Source of the DNA: Candidatus Baldrarchaeota archaeon
GTDB lineage: Archaea; Asgardarchaeota; Baldrarchaeia; Baldrarchaeales; DXJG01
Assembly (NCBI GenBank): GCA_030587435.1
Contig: JAUQZC010000059.1
Span: 1-26,008, forward strand
Reading direction: 5' to 3'
DNA length: 26,008 bases
Shown: piece after piece, positions 16,528 through 25,407 of the stretch
Position numbering within the stretch: position 1 is the first letter of the stretch
Layout: every line of letters begins with the position of its first letter
Position numbers and translations under genes: made by a program
Notes under the pieces: generated by a model
The model's database searches: none
Told to the model about the DNA's origin: nothing
What the model saw: the letters and a program-made list of their open reading frames with translations, nothing else

Positions 16528-16592
16528 GCTTAATTATTTCTCCTCAATCATAAATTATCAAAATACTTTGAATTTTAAACATCTATGCTATG

Positions 16593-17093
16593 TCATTCAG
16601 GAAGTATGAAGAAGATCATAGTTTGCGGTTTTTGATATAATTCTGCCACATATACGACGACGCCTCTTACCGGAGATCTTGCATAGCGTATTTCGCCTTT
16701 CTTTGTAATTATTGCTGCTAGTTGGAGATCTTTGAATACTCTAACACCTATGTCTGCATAGGGTTGAACTATGTAACCTTTTGCCTCAACTATAGCTATT
16801 TTGTCTCCCTTTTTTAATCGTATTTGTGTTTTTCTGTCCGGGTAGATTATGATACAATCCTTCTCTACTTCCCCCTTTTCTAAGTCAAATATCTCTTGGT
16901 AAGCTGCATCGTAGATCTTCTGTACGAAAACTTTGGCACTTTTTATGTCCGGAATTTCGTCTCCCTTATTTATCCACATTTCGATTTTTTTATCTGGGAA
17001 AGACAATAGCATATTTGCTTGAGCCTTCCCGCTTTCGATGTACTTTTCTATTTCTGTTGAGGGGATTTCAACAAACACTTGAGGTATTTTCAT
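16593..17093 (-). CDS. Archaeal conserved protein, DUF2118-like
   Basis: A 166-aa protein resembling DUF2118, a family of unknown function conserved in archaea. The C-terminal part (KKGDKIAIVEAKGYIVQPYADIGV, GEIRYARSPVRGVVVYVAEL) looks like the barrel-sandwich hybrid fold of lipoyl/biotinyl and Rnf/translocation domains, but no biotinyl-lysine MKM motif is present. No signal or membrane segment is evident. It begins with the ATG one base after the IPP isomerase stop, so it is last in the mevalonate-related cluster. A role in isoprenoid metabolism is suggested only by this position. Confidence 0.6.
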   Translation of the reverse strand: MKIPQVFVEIPSTEIEKYIESGKAQANMLLSFPDKKIEMWINKGDEIPDIKSAKVFVQKIYDAAYQEIFDLEKGEVEKDCIIIYPDRKTQIRLKKGDKIAIVEAKGYIVQPYADIGVRVFKDLQLAAIITKKGEIRYARSPVRGVVVYVAELYQKPQTMIFFILPE

Positions 17094-17094
17094 T

Positions 17095-18258
17095 TTATTT
17101 TCTCCGGTTTTGCTTTCTTCTATTTGCGAATGTTACTATATCAAATCCTCTAGCTTTTAACCATTCGGCTGTTTTTCCTGTGATTATTATGTCGGCTTTT
17201 TTTAAGTCGCTTATTTTAGACGCACCGACGAGAAACATAGCTATTTTAAGCTCTTCTATGATTTTTCGTAGAATTTGTACTACTTTTTCCACTTTCCCTT
17301 CGTAAGCTGGTTTTAATAGCGGTAAAGAAATACCTACGGCGTTGGCTCCTATTGAGATAAGTTTTGCTGCATCTAGGCCTGTCCTGACTCCTCCGGTTGC
17401 TATAATTTCAACACTATTTGTGAAATAAGCTGCTTCAATTGTACTTATAGCTGTGGGAATTCCCCAGTCCCAAAATGTTCTGCCAATACTCGCGGCAAGC
17501 TTCATTCCACGGTTTTCAGCTCTATATGTTTCGACAACAGCCCAGCTTGTGCCTCCGGTTCCTCCGATGTCTATAGCTTTAACACCCACTTTTTCTAAGA
17601 GTATCGCTTCTTCCCGTGCAATCCCAGCGCCTGTTTCCTTAGCTATAATTGGTACTTTTATTTTTCTTGTTATGTCTTCTATTGCCGAGATTACTCCCTT
17701 GAATGTAACTTCTCCCTCAGGTTGTATAGCTTCTTGAAGTGCGTTTAAATGTATGGCTACAGCGTTTGCATCTATCATATCTACTACTTTTCTGATTGTT
17801 TCAATTCTATTTTCATCTAATATTTGTGGTGCACCTATATTTCCTATTAGGAGGATGTCTGGGGCCTTTTCTCGCGCTATGGAATATGTGTATTCTAGGG
17901 AAGGGTCTTCTAGAGCGGCTCTTTGGCTTCCAACTCCCATAGCTATGTTTAATTTCTGAGCGGCTTCTGCAAGTGTTGCATTTATTTTAGCGGTTTTGGG
18001 ATGCCCTCCTGTCATGGCTGCAATGACTATTGGTGCCGACAATTCATGTCCTAGGAGTTTAATAGAAATATCTACATCTGTTTTGTTTATTTCAGGAAGA
18101 GAAACGTGGACAAATTCGATGTCATTAAGTCCCGTAGTTTTTTCTTTTGCTTCGACATCTTTTGATAAACATATGAGGATATGTTCGATTTTTCTTCCTT
18201 CTGTTGTCTCGTTCCGCTTAGTAACGAGTGTTTTTTCCTTTATTACGTTACTATTCAT
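17095..18258 (-). CDS. fni: Isopentenyl-diphosphate delta-isomerase, type 2 (FMN-dependent)
   Basis: A 387-aa TIM-barrel enzyme interconverting IPP and DMAPP. RKIEHILICL opens the conserved region. IAAMTGGHP, MGVGSQRAALEDPSLEYTY, GNIGAPQ, HLNALQEAIQPEG, IIAKETGAGIA, IGGTGGTSW and ATGGVRTGLDAAKLI are type 2 motifs for FMN, Mg and substrate. Start is the ATG at 18258, eight bases after AGGTGG, giving an N-terminal tail ~23 residues longer than typical. It follows isopentenyl phosphate kinase by 20 nt. Confidence 0.96.
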   Translation of the reverse strand: MNSNVIKEKTLVTKRNETTEGRKIEHILICLSKDVEAKEKTTGLNDIEFVHVSLPEINKTDVDISIKLLGHELSAPIVIAAMTGGHPKTAKINATLAEAAQKLNIAMGVGSQRAALEDPSLEYTYSIAREKAPDILLIGNIGAPQILDENRIETIRKVVDMIDANAVAIHLNALQEAIQPEGEVTFKGVISAIEDITRKIKVPIIAKETGAGIAREEAILLEKVGVKAIDIGGTGGTSWAVVETYRAENRGMKLAASIGRTFWDWGIPTAISTIEAAYFTNSVEIIATGGVRTGLDAAKLISIGANAVGISLPLLKPAYEGKVEKVVQILRKIIEELKIAMFLVGASKISDLKKADIIITGKTAEWLKARGFDIVTFANRRKQNRRK

Positions 18259-18278
18259 GAATATTTCCACCTTTTGTT

Positions 18279-19079
18279 TTAGATTTTGCTATAAATGTAG
18301 GTTCCGATCGCCTTTTCTCCCCTTAGTATTCTTTTAAGTCTTCCAACGGCATTGCCATTTATTAGGGTAACTTGTGTTCCTCTTTCGGCTGCATATATTA
18401 TCCATCTGACTTTTTCAGCTATTCCCCCAGTCACATCTACCCCTTTTCTACCCTTAAATGTGTTAACCATTTTTTTAAGAGTTTGAACATCTATTTCCTC
18501 TATTAATTTAGCTTTTGGAAATTTACGGGGATCATTTGTGTATAGACCATCTACATCCAAAACAAAAATTAAACGTGCTGCGTTAAGTTTCACGGATAGG
18601 TAAGCTGCTATCTGATCCCCTGAAACAATTGTGAATCCCATTTTTTCATCTAGTATGGTGTCTCCATGAAGGACTGGAACAAAATTCATGTTTATCATTT
18701 TTTCTATTACTTCATATCCCATTTCTTTGATTATACCGTTTTCACTAGTTATTATTGAAAGTGGAGGTACAGGAACTGCTGGAACACCATATTTTATTAG
18801 CCTCTGCAGAATTATGGTGTTTAATTTTTGCATGGAAAGGTGGGTTTCTGCAAAGCCAACAAGTTGTTGAGTTTCCCTATAACCCTCTTTTATTTTATAC
18901 TTGTGAGCCACAGAATGTCCAAAAGATCCTCCCCCATGTATAATTATCATCTTACCTTTATATTCGGATATTTCCCTTGCCAGCTGGTCTATCACATCTA
19001 TTCTTGCTGTGAAAGGGTTTTCTTTATCTGTTATTACACTACCGCCAAATTTTAAAATGATGAGCTCATTTTTCTTCAA
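18279..19079 (-). CDS. ipk: Isopentenyl phosphate kinase
   Basis: A 266-aa amino-acid-kinase-fold protein. IILKFGGSVITDKE binds ATP phosphates, IIIHGGGSFGHSVAHKY carries the family's substrate-binding histidine, VLHGDTI and IVSGDQIAAYLSVKL follow, and GVDVTGGIAEKV is near the C-terminus. It phosphorylates isopentenyl phosphate to IPP, the last step of the archaeal mevalonate routes. A TTG start overlaps the end of mevalonate kinase by 14 nt, with AAAGGG upstream. Confidence 0.95.
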   Translation of the reverse strand: MKKNELIILKFGGSVITDKENPFTARIDVIDQLAREISEYKGKMIIIHGGGSFGHSVAHKYKIKEGYRETQQLVGFAETHLSMQKLNTIILQRLIKYGVPAVPVPPLSIITSENGIIKEMGYEVIEKMINMNFVPVLHGDTILDEKMGFTIVSGDQIAAYLSVKLNAARLIFVLDVDGLYTNDPRKFPKAKLIEEIDVQTLKKMVNTFKGRKGVDVTGGIAEKVRWIIYAAERGTQVTLINGNAVGRLKRILRGEKAIGTYIYSKI

Positions 19080-20046
19080 TTTTAATCCCTTTTAAAGAGA
19101 TTTCTGTTATTATAGGCTCACCGCCCTCTCTCTTTATTGCCTCTGCTACTTTGTTTTGTTTTTCAGGTGGTGTTAACGCTATAATACAGCCTCCCCCTCC
19201 GGCACCTGTAAGCTTCGCTCCATAGGCTCCTGCACTTCTTGCTGCGTAAATTAGCTTGGCTATATCCTTCGTTGAGACCCCTAACGCGTCTAGCAGACCC
19301 TGATTAATGTTCATCAACTCTCCAAGTGTCGGTAGGTCCCCCTCATTCAGTGCCTTCAATGCCTTAGGAATTATGAGACCGATATTTTTAATTATTGGTG
19401 CTACAATGTCTTCATATTTCTCTTTAAGGGATTTTACCTTTAATACAAGCTGTTTTGTTGACCTTTTTACGCCAGTATTTCCAATTACTAGTGGTAAATT
19501 TTTTCCTATCTGTATCTTCGTTATGTTTCCTTTTTGGAATAGAACAGCGCCGCCAAATGTAGCTATTGTATTATCTATACCACTTGGGGTTTTATGAACT
19601 ATTTTTTCTGCTTCATATGCAAGTTTTGAAATTATTTGAGGAGTGAAATTAGCTTCAATCAAAGAGCCTACGGCTGCAATCGTTGATACCGCTACTGCTG
19701 CAGAAGACCCGAGACCTGCTTCCCTCGGGATTTGAGATTTCACTATTATTTTCAAGCCTTGCTTAGTGCTTGTATATTCTAAGACTTGAAGACATGCTTC
19801 CCAAATTGGCTGCAGTATTTTAAATTTTTCATGTTCTACGTTTATTTTTGCTCTTTCCTGAGGAAGTTCCGTTTTTACCCCGTAATCTAATGCATTGATC
19901 TCTATTGCCGATGAAGATGAAGGGTAGACTGTTACGTAGGCTCTTTTTGAAAGAGCTATTGCTATAGCTGGCTCACCATATACAACACTGTGTTCTCCGT
20001 AAAGTATGACTTTACCGGGGGCTGATGCTACAACTTTTCGTGACAT
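19066..20046 (-). CDS. mvk: Mevalonate kinase
   Basis: A 326-aa GHMP kinase. PGKVILYGEHSVVYGEPAIA is motif 1, PREAGLGSSAAVAVS the phosphate-binding motif 2, KTPSGIDNTIATFGG contains the catalytic aspartate, and KLTGAGGGGCIIAL is motif 3. It makes mevalonate 5-phosphate. The ATG at 20046 follows GGGATG; an upstream TTG in frame is not supported. It begins the mvk-ipk-fni-DUF2118 series. No phosphomevalonate decarboxylase or kinase is in the window. Confidence 0.96.
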   Translation of the reverse strand: MSRKVVASAPGKVILYGEHSVVYGEPAIAIALSKRAYVTVYPSSSSAIEINALDYGVKTELPQERAKINVEHEKFKILQPIWEACLQVLEYTSTKQGLKIIVKSQIPREAGLGSSAAVAVSTIAAVGSLIEANFTPQIISKLAYEAEKIVHKTPSGIDNTIATFGGAVLFQKGNITKIQIGKNLPLVIGNTGVKRSTKQLVLKVKSLKEKYEDIVAPIIKNIGLIIPKALKALNEGDLPTLGELMNINQGLLDALGVSTKDIAKLIYAARSAGAYGAKLTGAGGGGCIIALTPPEKQNKVAEAIKREGGEPIITEISLKGIKIEEK

Positions 20047-20278
20047 ATTTACACATCCCTGTTTTGGGTAAAAACGGGGTAACGTATTCAAGCTAGTAGT
20101 GCAAGTACTTAAATTTTAATAGAACTTGGTTAAAGTAAATTGCACTTAGAGTCGAATTGTAAAGACTAAAAACGGAAGACAAGACACGATGTATCCTTAG
20201 AAAAAATCTATTCAGTAATGATTTTTCGAAGTTTAACGAACTAAACTTGTGAATGCTGCTTAATACTAGTGTTTTAAA

Positions 20279-20902
20279 TTAGGCTTTGAGGATTATCTTT
20301 GTTTCAAACTCCTCAACGGGTACGGGTAAATCGCCGTCTGGAGGTAATTCTCCTCTTTCTCTTAAGACTTGACGTGCGAGTAACCAGTATATAAGGGCTA
20401 GTGCCTTGCGCCCTTTGTTATTTGTTGGTATAACTAAATCTACGTTTGCAGTAATGTTATCTGTATCGCAGAGAGCTATTACTGGTATTCTAGCTTCCAT
20501 TGCTTCACTAACTGCTTGCCTATCTGCTCTAGGATCAGTAACTAAAAGTATATCTGGCTCCATATATCCCGGGTATGCGGGATTTGTTAATGTTCCGGGC
20601 ACGAATCTGCCTACTATAACATGAGTTCCAGTGAGTTCAGCAAATTTTTTAGCGGGTTTTTGTCCATATTGTCTAGCTGATGTGACAAGAATTTTCTGTG
20701 GTTCATATCTTGCTAACATTTTTGCTGCAATTCTGATTCTTTCATCGGTTTTTCTAACATCTAAGACATAGAGGCCGTCAGGTCTTACCCGATATACAAA
20801 TTCAGCCATCGATTTTGTTTTAATTCTGGTTCCGATATGAACACCTGCTGCTAGATATTGTTCTAATGGGATTAGCAAACCTTCAATGACTTCTTCGCTC
20901 AT
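20279..20902 (-). CDS. rps2: 30S ribosomal protein S2 (uS2)
   Basis: A 207-aa protein. [82 protein letters not shown] and [17 protein letters not shown] cover the archaeal S2. The ATG has GGAGGG seven bases upstream. It lies between rpoN and mvk, as in many archaea. Confidence 0.97.
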   Translation of the reverse strand: MSEEVIEGLLIPLEQYLAAGVHIGTRIKTKSMAEFVYRVRPDGLYVLDVRKTDERIRIAAKMLARYEPQKILVTSARQYGQKPAKKFAELTGTHVIVGRFVPGTLTNPAYPGYMEPDILLVTDPRADRQAVSEAMEARIPVIALCDTDNITANVDLVIPTNNKGRKALALIYWLLARQVLRERGELPPDGDLPVPVEEFETKIILKA

Positions 20903-20979
20903 TTAAACCCTCCATTCAGATAATTGTATATGTGAGGTGCGAAAAGGATCGATTTTTTGTAATAAAAAGTTTTCGTATT

Positions 20980-21221
20980 TTATGTTGGTAGGCTAAAATC
21001 TAAGACCTCATCTATCAGATCTACATGGCTAAGAAACATTCTTCTACAACAATATCGTTTAATACCCAGATCATCCAGCACTTGTTTTGGATCTTCACCT
21101 TGTCTTACACGTCTTGCAAATTCTTCCCATTTATCACCAATTAATTTTCCACAGGTAAAGCTTTCCGCTGACATTGCACCGATTGCTAGGTGCAATGTCA
21201 GTATCGGACCGGAATTATCAC
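20980..21221 (-). CDS. rpoN: RNA polymerase subunit Rpo10 (RpoN), coding sequence split by a BHB mRNA intron
   Basis: Exon 1 is 21203-21221 (GTG start, 19 nt) and exon 2 is 20980-21161; spliced length 66 aa, standard for the family. The joined N-terminus reads [21 protein letters not shown], and the second half has [17 protein letters not shown]. The zinc ligands are C7, C10, C44, C45. Rpo10 anchors Rpo3/Rpo11 assembly of the polymerase. Without splicing, a stop (TGA) follows after seven codons (MIIPVRY). An ATG in the intron opens a frame reading [10 protein letters not shown], which lacks the first zinc cysteine and so is not the true product. GGGGTG lies seven bases before GTG. It is located between S9 and S2. 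Confidence 0.93.
21162..21202 (-). other. Bulge-helix-bulge intron in rpoN mRNA
   Basis: On the minus strand: central TCCG, bulge ATA, inner stem CTGACATTGCACC, loop TAGCAATC, inner stem GGTGCAATGTCAG, central CGGA, bulge AAG. The inner stem is 13 perfect pairs and the central helix 4 perfect pairs. The outer helix is weak (G-C and G-U only), so this is a relaxed BHB. Cutting after base two of each bulge removes 41 nt and joins CGAT to GCTTT, producing R-C-F-T-C. The intron is phase 1 and splits the codon of zinc-binding C7. Confidence 0.92.
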
Positions 21222-21394
21222 ATAAACACACCCCTTTTCAAGTATTTGAGTAGAGCGATTTTCAGCTTTATCTCACACCTCCTTGTTTGCAAAGACTTCA
21301 AGAATGACCATTTAACGAATTATTACAAAATTTTAACTTTAAGATACAATTTAAGACAGGTAACAAATGAACAGGGAATGTTCAGTAAGGATAA

Positions 21395-21799
21395 TTATCT
21401 GTACGACTTTTGTCTTCTAGCTCTTGCACTTCTGCCTCCGAATTTTTTAGGTTCTGTTCTTCTGGGATCTCCTACAAGCATTGACCTATCATATTCTATG
21501 AGTTTCTTTTTTAGAGTTGGATCCTCAGTCCATTCTACTAATGCCCTAGCAATTGCTATTCGTGCAGCTTCTGCCTGTCCCATATATCCTCCGCCTTCAA
21601 CTTTTACATCAATATCTATTTTACTTACGACATCGTCACCCGCTAGGAGGAGTGGTTCCATGATTTTCCATCTTGCTAATTCTGGTTGATATATTTCAAC
21701 AGGAATTTTGTTAATTCTTATTCTTCCTTTCCCCTCTCTTATAACAGCTCTAGCTATTGCTGTTTTTCTTTTCCCGCTCGTAAGAAGGATCTTTGCCAT
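21395..21799 (-). CDS. rps9: 30S ribosomal protein S9 (uS9)
   Basis: A 134-aa protein. [87 protein letters not shown]. Start ATG at 21799 follows GGAGGAGC, which overlaps the L13 stop region. The 173-nt gap downstream to rpoN carries a GGAGGTG but no supported gene. Confidence 0.97.
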   Translation of the reverse strand: MAKILLTSGKRKTAIARAVIREGKGRIRINKIPVEIYQPELARWKIMEPLLLAGDDVVSKIDIDVKVEGGGYMGQAEAARIAIARALVEWTEDPTLKKKLIEYDRSMLVGDPRRTEPKKFGGRSARARRQKSYR

Positions 21800-21800
21800 T

Positions 21801-22268
21801 TCATTGCTCCTCCACAATTAGATTTTTGGGCGGGTTCCAACCTATCTGTTGGGATAATTCAAATATTGTAATATATTTTCCTCTAAGTCTGCTACCATCA
21901 GCTTCGGGGATTTTTATGGGCTCTTTATCTTTAAACTCATCTGGGACTCCTATGTAAACTTTAAGTCTCTTGTAGGCCTGTTTCCCGCGGGGCTTTTTCC
22001 AAGGTAACATGCCTCGAATTATCCTTTTTACAAGTTTGTCAGGTCTCCTGTAATGGAAAGGCCCCCTTTTCGGGTTTGTGTGGGTTCTTTTTCTCAACCA
22101 CTCCTTATATTCTCCAATTATGCTATCAAATTTACCTGAAATAATTGCTTTTTCCGCATTTACAATAGCTATTTTTTCTCCATTAAGTAGTTTTTTAGCT
22201 ACTACACTTGCAAGTCTTCCAAGAATTGCATTATTTGCATCAATTACGGTGATTTCTTCAGATGCCAT
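21801..22268 (-). CDS. rpl13: 50S ribosomal protein L13 (uL13)
   Basis: A 155-aa protein, within the usual archaeal size range. [80 protein letters not shown] with GAGGT upstream. One base separates its stop from the S9 ATG. Confidence 0.97.
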   Translation of the reverse strand: MASEEITVIDANNAILGRLASVVAKKLLNGEKIAIVNAEKAIISGKFDSIIGEYKEWLRKRTHTNPKRGPFHYRRPDKLVKRIIRGMLPWKKPRGKQAYKRLKVYIGVPDEFKDKEPIKIPEADGSRLRGKYITIFELSQQIGWNPPKNLIVEEQ

Positions 22269-22278
22269 TTTTGTTACC

Positions 22279-22644
22279 TCATTCCATGATTATTATATTT
22301 GATCCTCTGGGATTCGTTTGCATAAGTTCTTCTATTGTTAAACATTTTCCTCCAGCAGCTTCTATTTTTCTCCTAGCATTTTCGGAAAAAGATAAAGCAG
22401 CAACATAAACTTTGTGGTTTATACTTCCAGCTCCTAGGACCTTCCCAGGAACCAATACAGTGTCTCCATCTTTAGTGTAGCGATTTATTTTTGAAACATT
22501 AACTTCCGCTCTCTGTCTTCTAGGACCTAGTAGACGCTCAGAAATATCACGCCATATGTTAACTTGTTCTATTCTAGACTGCTTTCTTAATTTTCTTATT
22601 AGCTTTCTCACGTTTATATCTGTTGGACCAGTGCGGTGAACCAT
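22279..22644 (-). CDS. rpl18e: 50S ribosomal protein L18e
   Basis: A 121-aa protein. [79 protein letters not shown]. The ATG overlaps the rpoD stop (TAATG), with GAGGTGG upstream, indicating coupling. Confidence 0.97.
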   Translation of the reverse strand: MVHRTGPTDINVRKLIRKLRKQSRIEQVNIWRDISERLLGPRRQRAEVNVSKINRYTKDGDTVLVPGKVLGAGSINHKVYVAALSFSENARRKIEAAGGKCLTIEELMQTNPRGSNIIIME

Positions 22645-23465
22645 TAGGAACCACCTCGCACCTCTTTAACTTTTTCCATTTCTTCAATCAGTTGATCAGC
22701 CTTTTCAGCAAGGATTTTTACTGCTTCTTCTAAAATTCTTTCTGGCGGTAATACGCCTGTACCTTCGATGGTAAATATGAAAGTTCTGTCATCAAATGAT
22801 ATTTTAATAGCTTCGAGATCACAAGCTTCTTCACATGATTTACATAGGTTACAATTAAATACGTCTCCTATTACAAGTTCACCATTTTTTAATTCGAGAA
22901 TTTCTCTTGGGCAAGCTTCAACGCAAGCCCCACATTGATCGCATTTTTCGTAATCAAGGTTTATGATTGGTAAATATTTGTACGCTGCAACGGATACAGG
23001 TTGCCATTTCGCATGCTCTTTACCGCGTCCTAATCTGGCATATGCTTCCAATACAAGTTTTTGTCCTTTAGCTAACTTAACTATAGGAATTTTTTCACTT
23101 ACCGGAACGATTTTAGGGTCTTGAGATTTTAAATGACCGGAATACACGGTCATAGGACCATCGGTTGCCTCAACTTCTAATGTCAGAGCTACTTGGCAGT
23201 TTGCGCAACCTTCGCCTCCACATTGACATTTTTCGGGTAGAACATATGTATCTAGATCTGTTTTAAGTGGAATTAAACCAAGTCTATGGGCAATTATTTC
23301 ATCAAATAGAGGTGAACTGTTTTCTATTATTATGACATCATCTATGGCCATGGTTGGTACTTCGGCTATTATTATACGCCTTAAACTATTTGCAAATGCT
23401 ACATCTACATCTTCAAGAATAAATTTTATTGAGTTTTCATCTTTTTCCAAAATTCTAATATTCAT
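22644..23465 (-). CDS. rpoD: RNA polymerase subunit Rpo3 (RpoD) with two 4Fe-4S motifs
   Basis: A 273-aa protein homologous to bacterial alpha [31 protein letters not shown] is the dimer-interface motif, and [11 protein letters not shown] follows. A short zinc-like cluster is at [11 protein letters not shown]. Two ferredoxin-like motifs occur at ~178-215: [15 protein letters not shown] and [16 protein letters not shown], each with four cysteines, suggesting two 4Fe-4S clusters. Many archaeal Rpo3 proteins lack one or both. Start ATG at 23465, six bases after GGAGGA. Confidence 0.96.
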   Translation of the reverse strand: MNIRILEKDENSIKFILEDVDVAFANSLRRIIIAEVPTMAIDDVIIIENSSPLFDEIIAHRLGLIPLKTDLDTYVLPEKCQCGGEGCANCQVALTLEVEATDGPMTVYSGHLKSQDPKIVPVSEKIPIVKLAKGQKLVLEAYARLGRGKEHAKWQPVSVAAYKYLPIINLDYEKCDQCGACVEACPREILELKNGELVIGDVFNCNLCKSCEEACDLEAIKISFDDRTFIFTIEGTGVLPPERILEEAVKILAEKADQLIEEMEKVKEVRGGS

Positions 23466-23497
23466 GCCGTCTCCTCCAAGAAAACAAAACTGCATCT

Positions 23498-23899
23498 TTA
23501 AACTCTTCTACCCCTTCTTCCACCAGGACGCCTTGTTCCATCGTGCGGTATCGGTGTTACATCTTCTATTCGGCCAATTCTCAATCCTGATCTTGCTAAA
23601 GCTCTTATGGCTGCTTGTGCTCCTGGTCCAGGGTTTCTTGGTCCGTGTCCCCCTGGCGCTCTAACCTTGATATGTATTGCTGTTATTCCTTTTTCTTTTG
23701 CCGCTTCAGCCACTCTAAACGCAGCTTGCATGGCTGCATATGGTGAAGACTCTTCTCTATCTGCTTTGACTATCATTCCGCCGCTAGCTATAGCGATGGT
23801 TTCTGCACCAGTTAGATCAGTAATATGTACAATTGTATTATTGTAGCTGCTGTATATGTGAGCTACTCCCCATTTGATTTTCTTTTTTTCTTTACTCAC
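23498..23899 (-). CDS. rps11: 30S ribosomal protein S11 (uS11)
   Basis: A 133-aa protein. [95 protein letters not shown]. The GTG start overlaps the S4 stop by eight bases, with GGAGG ahead. Confidence 0.97.
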   Translation of the reverse strand: MSKEKKKIKWGVAHIYSSYNNTIVHITDLTGAETIAIASGGMIVKADREESSPYAAMQAAFRVAEAAKEKGITAIHIKVRAPGGHGPRNPGPGAQAAIRALARSGLRIGRIEDVTPIPHDGTRRPGGRRGRRV

Positions 23900-24449
23900 T
23901 TTGAGCAGCCTCCTCTACAGATGGTGTTTCCGGTGTGGCTTGAGGTCTTTCTGGGTGTTTAGGATCATTATACGGTGATGTAGGGAAATAGGTAATCAAA
24001 TCTTCTTCATCTCTACTAACCATGTAGGATGGAACGGTTACTCTTCGACCATTTATGGCAATATGTCCGTGAGTGATGAGTTGTCGAGCATGATAAATAC
24101 TCTTTGCCAGTCCTTTCCTATAAACGATTGTTTGCAGTCTTCTTTCTAATATATCCTCAACAGTTAAACTTAGAACATCGTCAAGGGTTGCATCTTCATG
24201 AAGAATCCCCATTTTGTAAAGTTTGTTAATCAATTCTTTTTCATGTTTTTCTCTAATATCTGGTGGTAATGCAAGTATTTCACGTGCCCTATGCCTATAT
24301 TTTCTTAATTGTGTTTGATGTATCCATAATTCTCTTTTATTTCTTAAACCGTACTTACCAACAACTACTATTTCCCTCTCTAAACGTTCTTTTTGCCATG
24401 GATGTCTTGGAGGAATATACTTCTTTCTTTGTTTTTTCGGATCCCCCAT
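23892..24449 (-). CDS. rps4: 30S ribosomal protein S4 (uS4)
   Basis: A 185-aa protein. [37 protein letters not shown], an S4 RNA-binding domain from [44 protein letters not shown], and an acidic tail. ATG eight bases after GGGAGG. Confidence 0.97.
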   Translation of the reverse strand: MGDPKKQRKKYIPPRHPWQKERLEREIVVVGKYGLRNKRELWIHQTQLRKYRHRAREILALPPDIREKHEKELINKLYKMGILHEDATLDDVLSLTVEDILERRLQTIVYRKGLAKSIYHARQLITHGHIAINGRRVTVPSYMVSRDEEDLITYFPTSPYNDPKHPERPQATPETPSVEEAAQSE

Positions 24450-24463
24450 ATTTTAGCCTCCCA

Positions 24464-24919
24464 CTACTTCTTTTTCTTCTTAGTTACTCCGATCGTTCTT
24501 CCGCCTCTACCAGTGGTTCTGGTACGTTGACCGCGAACTTTGAGTCCAAGCGCATGCCTAATACCTTTCCAACTTTTAATTTTTTTCATACGATCAATAT
24601 CGCTTTTAATGGTTAATACCAAATCTGAGCCAGTTAAGTGAATATCTTGGCCAGTTGCATAATCTTTACGGCGATTTAACATCCACGAAGGAATACCATA
24701 TTCAATCGGATTGGAAAGTACTTCCTCAATTTTTTTGACATCTTTATCAGTAAGATAGCCAACTTTCATATCAGGATTTAAACCGGTAACTTGGATAATA
24801 GCTTTAGCTAACCTAAATCCAATTCCCTTTATTCCTGTAAGTCCGTAGAGTAAGCTCATGGTGCCTTTTAGGTCTACGCCTGCAACCCTTACTACATGAC
24901 GATATTCCCTTGATACCAC
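24464..24919 (-). CDS. rps13: 30S ribosomal protein S13 (uS13)
   Basis: A 151-aa protein. REYRHVVRVAGVDLKG, LTGIKGIGFRLAKAI, WKGIRHALGLKVRGQRTRTTGRGGRTIGV. I place the start at the GTG at 24919, six bases after GGAGGTG; ATG nine codons earlier would include the binding site. It is the first gene of the S13-S4-S11-rpoD-L18e-L13-S9 series. Confidence 0.96.
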   Translation of the reverse strand: MVSREYRHVVRVAGVDLKGTMSLLYGLTGIKGIGFRLAKAIIQVTGLNPDMKVGYLTDKDVKKIEEVLSNPIEYGIPSWMLNRRKDYATGQDIHLTGSDLVLTIKSDIDRMKKIKSWKGIRHALGLKVRGQRTRTTGRGGRTIGVTKKKKK

Positions 24920-24960
24920 TAATTGCACCTCCAAAAGGCTAACCATTTTGAAAAGTTCAG

Positions 24961-24974
24961 TACTATTTAAATTT
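24961..24974 (-). promoter_or_regulatory. TATA-box candidate for the S13 operon
   Basis: The minus strand has AAATTTAAATAGTA preceded by purine-rich GGGA, which could serve as BRE. The start would be near 24940, about 20 nt before the GTG. Confidence 0.5.
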
Positions 24975-25303
24975 TCCCATTAACTTACGGCTTAGAAAAC
25001 ATCCTTCCAATGTTAATATGCAATATTTAAAGATATAAAAAATTCAGTTTAAAATTTCACTTTTCGCAAATGATATAACCAAACATAAATCTAAATTTTT
25101 CATCCACATATTACAATCAATCTGTTTTTAGTGAAAAACAAGGAAATAAACCGTAAAACTTCAACAAAAATAATGAAATTTTAAGTCGCTTTTCGAGGTA
25201 TTACGCTTCTCAACTTCACAACATATTCACAAAATAAAAAGGTTTAGTCTGGGTTGTCAAGTAAAACCAGACTTATGATCTTAGCACGTGCTTTGAACTA
25301 TTA
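24975..25303. other. AT-rich non-coding stretch between S13 and tRNA-Ser
   Basis: About 330 nt, strongly AT-rich. I see no ORF with a credible ribosome binding site, no tRNA and no extended hairpin. It should hold the promoter region of the S13 operon and the 3' flank of tRNA-Ser. Confidence 0.6.
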
Positions 25304-25354
25304 TGGCGCCGGGGGTGGGATTCGAACCCACGCGGCCCGTAAGGGCCACGGGCT

Positions 25355-25374
25355 ATCTCGTGGCTTACTTGGAT
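25355..25374 (-). other. tRNA-Ser anticodon-loop intron (37/38)
   Basis: A 20-nt intron at the canonical position. The anticodon stem CGGGC/GCCCG is the outer helix. CTGG with CGAG gives a central helix with one G-G mismatch. Bulges are AGA and ATA. The inner helix is poor, so this is a relaxed motif. Confidence 0.8.
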
Positions 25375-25389
25375 CTCCAGGCCCGCGCC

Positions 25390-25407
25390 CTAACCGGCAT
25401 AAGGCCT
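25390..25407 (-). other. tRNA-Ser D-arm intron
   Basis: An 18-nt insertion. GACT pairs with GGTT (two G-U) as the central helix, bulges are ACA and AGG, and the inner stem is GGC/GCC with loop CTTAT. Excision joins GACTAC to GGCG, giving a normal D arm with stem GCC/GGC and GG at 18-19. Confidence 0.65.

Noticed and set aside
16506..16590. Weak AGGAG/CTCCT hairpin between L24e and the DUF2118-like gene as a bidirectional terminator
   Set aside because: Only five pairs with a long loop; archaeal termination relies mainly on T-rich tracts and the evidence here is poor.
20980..21231. Rpo10 as an 83-aa protein with an unusual N-terminus, or a shorter one starting at [10 protein letters not shown]
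   Set aside because: Both lack the conserved MIIPVRC and first zinc cysteine, which are found in exon 1 just upstream. The long form also reads through the intron stem in the wrong frame.
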